Part shown: piece by piece, positions 54,894 through 64,000 of the stretch | How positions within the stretch are numbered: the first letter of the stretch is position 1 | How the letters are laid out: every line of letters starts with the position of its first letter | Assembly: GCA_030323885.1 (NCBI GenBank) | Contig: CM059187.1 | Location: forward strand, 131,570,424 to 131,634,423 | Length of the DNA stretch: 64,000 nt | DNA from: Branchipolynoe longqiensis | Lineage: Eukaryota; Annelida; Polychaeta; Phyllodocida; Polynoidae | Reading direction: 5' to 3' | The notes under the pieces: model-generated | What the model was told of the DNA's origin: nothing | The model's database searches: none | What the model saw: the letters and a program-made list of their open reading frames with translations, nothing else | Translations under genes and position numbers: made by a program

Positions 54894-55461
54894 CTCCCAC
54901 ACTTACCCTAACTCCCACCCTCACACTCATCCTAACATTCAAACTACCAGTCAGTTATCGGTCACTGTCCAGTTGGTGACCAATCGCCAACCAATGTTTT
55001 TCACACCTTTTTTTTGCCTTGGTCCAAAGGTTTTCGGTTTTGGTTGCAAAATGGCTGCAAGCCATAGTGGCTCCAAGCCATAGTGTGACTGAGAACTAAC
55101 TCAATACTACAACAAGTGTTCAAATATAGATCAAAACAAGTAAGAACTTTTGGTTAAGCTTAAATTATTCATTACAATACCATGTAATTGCAATTATAAA
55201 ATAAATACAGAAAGTATATAATTCACAAGCTTAAATGCCTATCAAAGAATCATTATCAAATGAATCACTGCTATTTCACAATCTCCCTGAAATGTGACCA
55301 GTAAAGTTGTGTAAAATGGCACTGCTCTTTTCAGTGATTACACAAAATCCCGAGAGATTTTAAGGATTTCATGAAATCGCTAAGTGAAACAGGGATTTCG
55401 CGAAATCCCTGAATTTACAGGGATTTCACGACATTCCTAATTACACAACCTTACTGCAACA

Positions 55462-56313
55462 TATATACATGTATATGACTATATATATACTTGTACATAT
55501 GCGCATATATACATATATATTTCGATGATATTCTATATATTTACTTGAGCTCCAGTACTCTATAACACCTGCATATATATATTACATAGATATGGATATA
55601 CTATAGATAGATATATTTATAACAAATAGAAACTCATATATATACAATATATATACACACTTGAGCCCCAGATTCGGTGTGAAGCCATCTCACTAAAATC
55701 ATAACAGTGACATCAACGCTTCCTCCTCAACCAGCCCCTCACCGTTCTCCTCTTCTCATCGACAGCACCCTCCTACTCAAGTAGAGCCAGAACTCACCTC
55801 AAATACATATATATGCATATATATATGCATATATATAACGTATTATGTAAGTATTATAATGATTAACTTATTATACAAGAATAAATGATTGAGGGGAAAT
55901 AAATCATATCTCCCCTCCTGCGCTGGCGCATTGGTGGAGTACCCCCCCCCCCCCCGCCCCTCTCTGGGGCGTTTTGTAACTAGAAGTATATATATATATA
56001 TATATATAAATACACCGACCTGGTCCGCAATTTTATCTTCTATCTCATCCATATATATTCACATCCGATCAACATACAGGCTCTTTGGGTTGTAAACCCC
56101 CGCTCCTGTCCTTGTCAGCGGCGCAGATGGCAGAGATCCCGTTTGAGCACGCGCGTGGCCCCCGGGATTTGGTGCGAATTGTGCCGGCCAGTGTTTACGG
56201 TGATTGCGAGGATCATAGCGTCTCAAAGTCGGCTCTTTTATATCTGCAGCCAATCCCGTTATTTCAAAACATTTAAAACCGCTGTGCAGACAGATGGGTT
56301 GTTTCACTAGATA
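55462..56313. other. TA-rich DNA and a GC-rich unique patch
   Basis: TA repeats to 55660 and again at 55800-55840 and 55985-56008. A C run lies at 55943-55956. 56080-56270 is GC-rich and unique. No gene. Confidence 0.45.
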
Positions 56314-56509
56314 TACAGTAAACCCTCTCTCACCAACCATCTCCACAGATCGACCACTCCCCTATAGCAATCGCTTTATGTGGGTCCCAAACAATCACCC
56401 ATACAATATCATTGTAATGATTTTGTCTAACTTCCTAAACTGACCACGTCCCTAAATGGACCGTTTATAGTCGGTCCCATGGTCGGGAGATTTAGAGGGG
56501 TTTTACTCC
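56314..56509. mobile_element. Tc1/mariner-type MITE, uninterrupted
   Basis: The left end TACAGTAAACCCTCTCTCAC faces an inverted AGTAAAACCCCTCTAAATCT. The body has CGACCACTCCCCTATAGCAA and TAGTCGGTCCCATGGTCGG. Same family as 43520-44205. Confidence 0.8.
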
Positions 56510-56523
56510 TTATACCTTATATA

Positions 56524-56910
56524 TTCATCATCATCATCATCACGCTGTCGGTCACAATGCAACAAAGACTGCTTTCATTACTTGAGTGCCTCTCTCCATT
56601 TAGCTCTCTGCTGTGAGAGTTGCATCCATGAGACAGTCTTAATGTCTCTCAGCTTCAGGTTTCTCTTGATGGTATCCTTGAACCAGAGATGAGGGCATCC
56701 TCTCTTTCTGTAACCAGAAGACAGTTCAGAATAGAGGATCTGCTTTGGTAGCCTGTCTGATGACATCCTCATGAGGTGTTCAGTCCACCGGAGATTCTTT
56801 TTGATCAGAAGATCTTCCATAGAGGGCAGCCCCGTCCGTGTATATACTACCTGCAGGAGAATTGCTTGGTATGGGGGAGGGGGGGAGGACTTGGGTAGGA
56901 TTTGCCACAT
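56524..56910 (-). pseudogene. Truncated LINE (RTE-like) 3' end, inverted
   Basis: Minus-strand frame 56910-56578 reads TGLPSMEDLLIKKNLRWTEH, LMRMSSDRLPKQILYSELSS, GYRKRGCPHLWFKDTIKRNL and a C-terminal WREALK. The element ends in the inverted AATGAAAGCAG...(ATG)n tail at 56524-56580. It starts downstream of the reverse-transcriptase core, so it is a dead 5'-truncated copy of the same family as 32600-33195. Confidence 0.8.
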
Positions 56911-57570
56911 GTCGAAGCAGTACTTTACAGGACGCCTCCAGGATGAGTTGGTTGATTACATGGGGCAGAGGAGGTCTCGGCCATTAGCTGGGTTAAAAGG
57001 GTTACCCTCCTCCCTCCTCCCTCCTCCTCTTCCAGTCATTGATTAACTAACTATAACTTGCTGCAACCACCAGGCATTTTGCAGCAGATGTTAGTCCGAA
57101 TGGTCATGTGACCATTTTCAGTATATATATATATGTATATATGTATGGATAGTGATAAGCCCCTTGTCGCCTGTAATAAGCTCTGTCGTGCTTCTCTCCT
57201 ATCCCCACCCCAGGATCGGGGGGTCGGTGGGAGGGGGGGGGGGGTCTGGCATGCACCGGTCCACCTCCTGCTCGGGGCTGGACATACCATACTTGTCTTC
57301 TATGTCATAGGTAGAACATAAGAATTATTATATATATATATATATGTATGTATATATTTAACCGTTCAGCTATTCCACCCCCGCTAAAAGGCGAGCCAAC
57401 AAGTTAATTTATGTAATATTTTCCATGTGAATTTCCTGGGCCTGCCGCAGGCTGCTGCGGCTTCTCCTCCCATCTGCAGGTAGTCTGTCGCCGTCGGTAT
57501 CCTCCCAGTGCTAAAGGTGGATAGCCAGAGTTTCGTCTACATACACAATTTGCCATCGAACGCATTTATC
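56911..57570. other. Unassigned DNA with G-runs and a GC-rich patch
   Basis: G runs at 56875-56885 and 57231-57243, a TA repeat at 57120-57145, and a unique GC-rich segment at 57430-57540. No gene seen. Confidence 0.4.
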
Positions 57571-58202
57571 GGCCTAAAGTATATATATATAGATCTATAA
57601 ATTAGGTTATTTCAACTAACTGGCTGTCCCCTTCACAATTTGGGGTATTATTAATGTTACTGAATTATTCCAGAAGTACGCGTCCAGCTAGAGATGCTGC
57701 CGCTGTCCCTGATAATCAGTCTAATGTTAACGTCTTACTTTCCGCCCAAAAGTAACACTAAGTTAATTTGGTTAATGTGTTGTCATTATATTCCCGCAGA
57801 TGGGTTAAGTAACTGCATAAGGCTTGCTTAGGCTTAAGGCCCTTAATTACATATAAAGCAATCGAATATCAGGTTTTCCATAGCGGTTAATCTACAGTAA
57901 TACTGGAGGATAGTAAAGAATGCAAGGAACGTCCTAATCCACCTTCACAAGAGCTCACAACTATATTCTTACCATAACTAACAATGACACCAGCGAAATA
58001 TGCATATTTAATAAAGAGGTATATGTCTCCCTTACCCTCCCCTGTTGATTCATAAAATTAGTTTAGAATTTCGATAATAAAAAGCCTAAATATCGGCTGA
58101 AATGACAGAGCATGCAAAAACACGTATGCCCGACCCCTTATCATTGCTAGGATAGTCACAATCGACGTATCCAAGCAACGCTTTACAGCAGGGAACCCGG
58201 CA
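57571..58202. other. Unassigned AT-rich intron DNA
   Basis: Nothing recognised. Confidence 0.5.
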
Positions 58203-58295
58203 GTTGCGAGCCCGTGCAAAATGCGAGCCCGCGCAAAATGCGAGCCCGCGCAAAATGCGAGCCCGCGCAAAATGCGAGCCTGCGCAAAAATGCAA
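58203..58295. repeat. 17-bp tandem repeat, five units
   Basis: GAGCCCGCGCAAAATGC repeats five times, the first and last slightly altered. Short frames on both strands come from it. Confidence 0.93.
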
Positions 58296-58787
58296 GCAAA
58301 TAATCGGTCGAGTAGTCTCGCCCACTTCATATATAAATGTCTGTAACATGGAAAACCACGCATTCCAGAATATTATTTTAGCATACACACCTAATTCAAA
58401 CAAGATTGTATTGATTACAGTTAAGTAAGCAAGATAATGTCTTACAAGAAAACGGTTTTTCAAAAGGTATTTGTGTTGATGTGTACATTTTCACATTTTC
58501 GCTTTACGATACATATGGTATATTTTGTGTGGCAGATTAAATACATGTACTTAACACACTTAACATACTTAACACAGATGCAACAATAATTATCTGACTT
58601 ACTACTAAAAAAAAGGGGGAAATAATTAAGTATCACCATCGTAACACTGAAACCAAATAGGTGCTACCAAATATGTGCTACCCAGTTTCAAAGAATGAGT
58701 ATGCTATAAATATATGACTCCTATGACCTATGTATACTCATAGTCTGAAACCTATCGACATATGTGTTTGTTATTGTCCCGTTGCAG
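58296..58787. other. AT-rich end of the 53.5-kb intron
   Basis: No repeat recognised except TACTTAACACACTTAACATACTTAACACA-like triplication near 58550-58575. The acceptor tract TGTTTGTTATTGTCCCGTTGCAG precedes the sushi exon (quoted here in part: TTATTGTCCCGTTGCAG). Confidence 0.55.
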
Positions 58788-58940
58788 TTGAGGGATGCCC
58801 CGACCCCCGGCCTCCCCGGTCGGCGTGGGTGCAGCGGCGGGGGGAGCGCGCCGTCGTCAGATGTAACCACACCTCGGAGACATGGTATCTCACCTGCCGC
58901 GGCCGGTCATGGATAGGCAGCGTCAGCAACTGTACTAAAG
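58788..58940 (+). CDS. Internal exon: sushi/CCP domain
   Basis: A 153-bp exon encoding one complement-control-protein (sushi) module: EGCPDPRPPRSAWVQRRGER, AVVRCNHTSETWYLTCRGRS and WIGSVSNCTK. It has the four family cysteines, the Trp before the third-fourth segment (RGRSWIG) and a short length, 51 codons, slightly below the usual ~60. Two N-glycosylation sequons (NHT, NCT) are present. It starts after TTGCAG at 58787 and ends AAAG|GTGAGC, with phase-1 introns on both sides, so it joins in frame to the CUB exon 53.5 kb upstream. GC-rich against an AT-rich background. Sushi domains bind other extracellular proteins. The next exon lies beyond the window. That all three exons belong to one gene rests on strand, phase and domain type. 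Confidence 0.85.
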
Positions 58941-59171
58941 GTGAGCCAAGCACGGTTGGTTGACTGTTGTCGTGAGACCCAGTAGCTAATCAAGTTTGTC
59001 TTTCTGGCTTTGCATTATAAGTTCTCAAAATCGATGGTGTTATTTTGGTGTTTTTTTGTGATTATTTGTGTGATTTTTCTTTTTCAAAACAAAAAAAACA
59101 AGTATCTAGATTTGATCCTACATGTCCATCTTATATACTGATGTATTTATTCATCATTTAAGTTTTGGATT
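58941..59171. other. Start of intron 3, unassigned
   Basis: T/G-rich, with an AACAAAAAAAACAAGTATCT region echoing 39835-39870. Confidence 0.45.
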
Positions 59172-59495
59172 TGGAGCGGGATATAGCTCAGGCGGTAGAG
59201 TGTCCACCTGTGTCGATCGTGCTCAGTGGACCCATTTGCAGTTTGGGTTATTTTCCATTGCAACCAGTAATCCATAACTGGTTCCTCAAAGGATGTGATA
59301 TGTGATGTCCTGTCTGTGGGAAATTGCATATATAAAATACCCCTTGCTGCTTATCAAAAAGAGTAGGTTATGTGGCAGCAGCAGGTTTCCTCAGAAGAAA
59401 TATGTCAGAATGACCATATGTTTGACATCCAATAGCTGATGATAAAGATCAATGCGCTCTCAAGTCATTGCTAAATAAAACAAGCTTTTTTTGGT
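59172..59495 (+). mobile_element. SINE-D copy, full length
   Basis: The head GAGCGGGATATAGCTCAGGC has a good tRNA-like A box. The body is complete through GACATCCAATAGCTGATGAT to GCTAAATAAAACAAGC. Confidence 0.9.
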
Positions 59496-59554
59496 TCCTG
59501 TTTAGAAGGTCAAAACCTGGAGGTTTCAACACGATCTAGACATGGTTTCTTTGT

Positions 59555-59700
59555 GGTTTTACGTCCTTGCAACGTCTAATGTCATATCAGGACGGGTACC
59601 ATCTTGTGACAGTGCGCACTCATGGCAACTTTGATAGTTCCGCCCTACTGGGAGACGAGGCTGCCGGCACCATGACCCGATATCCCACACAGTCACAGAC
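59555..59700 (-). mobile_element. SINE-A 3' half, inverted
   Basis: Inverted tail TTTACGTCCTTGCAACGTCT through GATATCCCACACAGTCAC. The head is missing. Confidence 0.8.
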
Positions 59701-59924
59701 TGACATATTATATATTGGCATTTATTGTTTAGTAGTCCTTTACAGAGTGTTTCTTAAGTCATTTTGTCACGAGGTTCACAGACGCTTAACCTTATATTTA
59801 CATTTATAAAAATGGGGTGGGTTGAATGGTAAATTTAAGGCAGCTGAAGTTTGCACCTTGTTGGATTGAGCATTAAGGCCGAAGTGATTCAAAGTCTGTT
59901 TGGGCATTCGTTATATATGCTGTA
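59701..59924. other. Unassigned spacer
   Basis: Nothing recognised. Confidence 0.5.
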
Positions 59925-60235
59925 GGCTAAGTGGCACTCGAAGCGGAAGGTCGGGAGTTCAAATTCCAGCCTATTAAAATGAATGGTTTACAAAATTGAT
60001 AATTGCCTCTAGCTAGCCTGTGGCGCTCGGCATTATTAGGATAGGAAAAGGACTGCTTAGCACAGTGTCAGGATAATGTGACTATGTGGGATATCGGATG
60101 TAGGTGCCATTGGCCTGGTCTCTCATTGGGGCAGCACTATAAAGTTCCTTTAAGTGTGAGCTGTCACAATTCAGTGCCTGTCCTGATATGACCCTAGATT
60201 TTGCTAGGACGCAAAACAACTATAAACAAACAAAA
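59925..60235 (+). mobile_element. SINE-A copy with short head
   Basis: GTCGGGAGTTCAAATTCCAG to the tail GATTTTGCTAGGACGCAAAA. Confidence 0.8.
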
Positions 60236-60397
60236 GACACATCCGCATAGGACATGTCCTATATACATTTTGTTATCAATGTAGCCATGGAATCTTAGCT
60301 TCATACCTGTTTCAGCTAAGTTCCTTGTGAAAGAGAAGCACAACCAAAAATGCAATCGATGTTTTGTTTTCTATCTATATTATATGTTTGGCATGTG

Positions 60398-60703
60398 GTA
60401 TTTCTTGAAGATTTATACTGCCTATCATGGATAAGGCTGAATAGACTTGTTTTCCCCATTAGACAGTTTGTCGATAGAAACGTCGAGCCTACACTTTTAC
60501 CGACCCAAGGGATTTTTAACCTCCCACACCTCATAGACATGGTATGAGAGCAACTGGCCTTTGATGACACTGTAAGTTATGCACAGCGGTGGAAATCCAA
60601 ATTGGCAGAGGTGGGGGCACAGGGAATCGAACCACTGACCTTCAGATTAGGAGTCCGACCTAGAAAAAAAGTCAGACAATCTAACCACTCCGCCACAGAG
60701 AAC
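60398..60703 (-). mobile_element. SINE-B copy, inverted, full length
   Basis: TTCTTGAAGATTTATACTGC to the inverted head CACTCCGCCACAGAGAAC (ends quoted from the printed strand). Confidence 0.9.
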
Positions 60704-61764
60704 ATCAATAACTATTTTCACACAAAGTTTTGAATTTGTTTAGTACCTATGGATCCGTTGAAGACAGGCGGTATTTAGTTTAATAAGTTAGGGAAATAAC
60801 ACGACCTGAGACATTTACACTGTTGAAGAGAAAAAAACAATTACTTGGTAACTTTTTCTTCGGAATGTGTTCATTGTTATTAAATAAATAACAACTTCAG
60901 ATCCGGTCTTTTCAAAACCGGATCGACCATGTAGCTGGCTTTATAAAAAAAAGAGCAAGCTTTGTTGTAATTCCTCAACTAAAATATTACCGGTGGAAAA
61001 TAAGAGAAATTAAAATGCCCCGAAAATATAGTGCGGTAAATCCAACCACGTGGATCGAAGGGAGGGATTAATATAAGAAAGAAAAGTATTCAGAAGAAAG
61101 AGGGAGAAAATAAATATTGTTTTAATAAATATAAACAAATTTAAAGTGAAAAAATAACAACAACAAATGACAACCAAATTAAATAACTAAATAACAAAAA
61201 TAGCAAAATTACCCAAATTAAATAACAAAATAACAAAAATAATAAAAATAACAAAAATAACAAAAATAACAAAAAATAAATAATAAACCTACAGCGAGCA
61301 TGACTAATTACTGCTACATCTGCCACCTCACAGTTCACACTGCGACCTTATTAATTAGTTACGTCATCTGCGGGATGTACGTGCGGGTCAGTAGTACCGC
61401 AGTGAAGGTCACGGACGCTGCCAGGCGGTCGGCTGTGCCCGTAGACGCAGCCTGTTCGTGAGAAACTCCTCGATTTTCGAAGACGCTGACATTTTGTTTC
61501 TGACAGGCGTCGCTCTTGTTTGAGGAAGAGCTCATAATGTTAAGACTTTATTTAAAATTTATTATTAAAAAAATAAGAGATAATAATAGCAACTTGCTTA
61601 TTACCAGAAAGATGGGTTTCACTGACCTGCTGACATTCTAAGTGGGATGTACATGTATACTTTCGGTTGAATCTATTCACTATGGCATGATCGATATTTT
61701 GCACCAACTGTGTTTTGGGTTGTACAGGTTCATGGTAAGATTGGCATTCGGGCTATTTTCCGGA
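60704..61764. other. AT-rich intron DNA with AATAACAAA repeat
   Basis: (AATAACAAA)n at 61150-61275. 61330-61510 is a mildly GC-rich unique segment. GATCCGGTCTTTTCAAAACCGGATC is a short inverted pair at 60901-60926 (arms GATCCGGT/ACCGGATC). No gene. Confidence 0.5.
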
Positions 61765-61985
61765 CGGAATGTCCGAATCGATAGTGTCCTGGGCTTCCTG
61801 TGCGGAAGGTCTGGGGTGCAAATCCCTGTCCTGAGTCAAATAAATGACATACATAATTGATGCCGACCGCGCCACGGATATGACAAGGACTGGCTGGCTC
61901 AGTATTAGGATAATGTGACTCAGTGGGATATTGGACCACGGTTCCGGCGGTATGGTCTTCCACTAGGGGAGCAGTATAGTGCTGA
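61765..61985 (+). mobile_element. SINE-A copy, diverged, lacking its tail
   Basis: GTGCGGAAGGTCTGGGGTGC, AATGTGACTCAGTGGGATAT and GGAGCAGTATAGTGC follow the SINE-A order. Confidence 0.65.
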
Positions 61986-62244
61986 TTTATTTAGTACTGC
62001 ATTTTCTAATAATGTATCTAAAGTGCGAAGTGGCGTGTTATTATATTACCACTGATTACACAGCAGGACACTAGCAATAGTACCCCGTGGAACAAGTCAA
62101 CTTGGTGGATAGTTTGATCGGCATAACGTGGGATGCATGGTTATCATGAATAACAGTTGAGAAGCAAAAATAGTTCATGGAAAGAGACCATGGCAAAGAT
62201 TGGTGTTAGAAATGGTTAGTAGTATTAATAGGTCTGTAACTATG
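61986..62244. other. Unassigned spacer
   Basis: Nothing recognised. Confidence 0.45.
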
Positions 62245-62478
62245 GTACAACCAGTGGTCTGCAACTGCTTCATCAAAGGCCGTGGTATGTGCTGTCCTGT
62301 CTGTGGGAAAGTGCATATAAAAGACCCCTTGCTGCTTATCAGAAAGAGTAGCCTATGTGGCGGCATTGGGTTTCCTCTAAAGAAAAAATGTCAGAATGAC
62401 CATATGTTTGATGCCCAATAGCCGATGATCAATTTTGCTCCAAAGGTGTCGTTAAATAATGCAAGCTTTTGTAGCTAT
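62245..62478 (+). mobile_element. SINE-D copy, 5' truncated
   Basis: From CAACTGCTTCATCAAAGGCC through AAAGACCCCTTGCTGCTTAT to CGTTAAATAATGCAAGC. Confidence 0.85.
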
Positions 62479-62654
62479 GGTAATACATGGATTCGCTCCA
62501 GCATGTCATAGTGGCGCCCTCTAGATGAATGTGAGTAAATAAGTGGTGGCTCTAGTTCTGTGATGAAATCATAGGTGGCGTTTTTATTGAATTGATTAAA
62601 CTAGTATTGAACAGGAGCAGTGAACAGCTGGTGAAGCGAATCTAAGCCACTAAT

Positions 62655-62880
62655 TGGTTGGTTGTTGAAGTTTTACATCCTGGCAACATTTACGGTTATA
62701 TCAGGATGAGTACCGACTTGTGACAGTGGGCACTCATGTTCCCTTTATAGTGCTAAGTATACATTTTTACGTGATTGATTTCACTCGAGCAGGGTTAGAA
62801 CCCGTGAGTTCGAATCTCACGATCTACCAAAACGGGAGACGGACGCTCAACTCATTCAGCCACCACATCTGGTCTAACCT
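62655..62880 (-). mobile_element. SINE-A copy, inverted, with internal deletion
   Basis: Inverted tail TTGGTTGGTTGTTGAAGTTT and the inverted head ATCTACCAAAACGGGAGACG are intact, but the middle jumps from CTTTATAGTGCTAAG straight to the TTGATTTCACTCGAGCAGGG region. Confidence 0.85.
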
Positions 62881-64000
62881 ACTGAAGAAGCCTATCTTCT
62901 TTAAGTCATCAAAACGCACCTGTCTCCTACCTGTAATACATGCTAATGAGACACGTGTCGTGTGTCTTTATAAACTATGTAGTATCACATGCAACTCTCT
63001 TTATCTATCTGTCAATGACTGTCCTTCACCTTTGTAGTACTGCTTCACAGAATATCTAGCATGAATTAATAAAAGCATAAACTACAGGAGGAATATCGTA
63101 AAAGAAAATAATGGTAAATCACCGGAATTATCGGATCCGATTCAGAACAGATGCAGCTTCTTTATATTCAAAGCGGCGCTGATTGTCTGTACATATGTAC
63201 GTTTGGCATATAATCTTTTCAGTTTGATTTGGTGTATGTTCTTTGGTGATACCAAAGACAATGAATGACAAGCCGCGCCACTCAGCGCTTTCATATAGGA
63301 ATTTCTTAAATAACCATGCACTGGTGCTATCCCATGGCAAATAAGGTGCATTGTCTTTGATCAGGTGTAGAAGTAGTTTTCTTACTCAGACATAATCACA
63401 AATTGAATTAATATACTATAATGTTGTTTTCATAATTCATTTTACGAGATAATACTGGGTACTCCAAAGTGGGTGTATACGGTGTCCGCAGCGCGAAATT
63501 TGACATATTTTAACCCTTTTTAAAACACTTCAATCTCCACTAATTCTGCTTTGTTTGAAATAAACGTTATATGAAATTAAAGCTTATTCTTTTGTCTTTT
63601 AGGGTATCTGATTTTTAGTTAGCATTATGAAATAAATTAGAGTCAATGGAAACTTGTTTGGGGATACCATCGGCAGCTCTGTGCATGCTCGCCGAGTTTG
63701 TTTTCATCCAGTCTGAGCAACTCCCTTCCCTAAAATTGATACCTTGGTGAGCACAGTGCCCTGAGCTAAATGAAACCACCAATGAAAGACAGAGAAGAAA
63801 CTAGGCTTCATTAGCATATCAAGCATGGCTGTTTTTAAGAAGGAAATTTGATTGAACTGAAGGAGTGAAAACATTTAGACATCAATCCTCCTTGAAAATT
63901 GATCAGGATCGTGCTGAAAATGATATCATCAGAAAGCCTTCCTCTACCTAATCAGAACAATATTTGGTTGAGATTTATATCATGCTCATCAAGGTTGGTC
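62881..64000. other. Unassigned end of the window
   Basis: AT-rich. Two overlapping minus frames at 63128-63351 are short and unassigned. No exon, tRNA or known repeat seen. Confidence 0.45.

Larger units (their letters stand above)
49745..55461. mobile_element. 5.7-kb element with ~160-bp palindrome-rich inverted ends
   Basis: The left end reads TGTTACAGTAAGATTTTGTA, and the inverted right end reads TGTTGCAGTAAGGTTGTGTA. Both continue in the same order: a fragment ending AATC(C/T)..., CAGGGATTTC(A/G)(T/C)GAAATC, a TCACTTAG(G/C)GATTTCATGAAATC block, then GGGATTTTG(C/T)(A/G)TAATCACTGAAA. Within the ends are perfect palindromes at 49823-49848 and 55390-55411. TA-rich repeats on both flanks hide any target duplication. 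The interior holds a 15-bp minisatellite, direct repeats, a telomere-like array with a SINE-B in it, and possible decayed coding on the minus strand. That one element spans the whole distance is inference. Confidence 0.65.

Noticed and set aside
63128..63351. Retroelement coding scrap on the minus strand
   Set aside because: Two overlapping 70-codon frames, neither with a recognisable motif.

Overview
The window looks like animal nuclear DNA, most likely from a marine lophotrochozoan and plausibly a mollusc. The basis is three GC-rich exons with canonical GT-AG boundaries and extracellular domains, separated by very long AT-rich introns full of tRNA-derived SINEs, non-LTR fragments, non-autonomous DNA transposons, foldback elements and minisatellites. 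One SINE family (called SINE-D here, with a 3' part near 'GACATCCAATAGC') resembles a short element I associate with mollusc genomes. The species is an inference I cannot confirm. There is no sign of bacterial gene organisation, CRISPR or operons.

Only one cellular gene is supported, on the + strand and running off both ends of the window. Its three exons are 106-387 (SUEL/galactose-binding lectin domain), 4878-5264 (CUB-like domain) and 58788-58940 (sushi/CCP domain). Each is flanked by phase-1 introns, so each is a symmetric domain module. Spliced in order they stay in frame and give part of a secreted or cell-surface protein, lectin-CUB-sushi. The start codon, signal peptide and C-terminus lie outside. 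The introns are 4,490 bp, 53,523 bp and more than 5 kb.

Layout: 0.4-1.1 kb, a foldback-like element 20 bp past the first donor; 1.2-1.6 kb, a 48-bp minisatellite; 2.7-4.8 kb, AT-rich repeats; 5.25-7.25 kb, a tandem array that has multiplied the CUB exon end with its splice donor; 9-10 kb, a GC patch and a pyrimidine tract; 10.0-10.7 and 11.7-12.3 kb, two foldback elements; 13.5-17.9 kb, a 600-bp duplication and a ~95-bp unit in both orientations; 18.5-37 kb, SINEs, simple repeats, LINE fragments and unique GC-rich patches; 37-39 kb, the largest GC-rich patch; 40.3-42.7 kb, a transposon with inverted ends and a 5-bp target duplication inside a SINE; 43.5-47 kb, nested MITE/SINE insertions and a 38-bp minisatellite; 49.7-55.5 kb, a 5.7-kb region bounded by palindrome-rich inverted ends; 56.3-56.9 kb, a MITE and a LINE end; then the sushi exon and more SINEs.

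No complete transposase, integrase or reverse transcriptase is present. The recognisable reverse-transcriptase-type pieces are 3' fragments. Most long open frames in the window lie in low-complexity tandem repeats or SINEs and are not genes. Repeat boundaries were read by eye and are approximate unless stated otherwise. Family labels SINE-A to SINE-D, FB, Rep-D and Rep-E are local names used only here.
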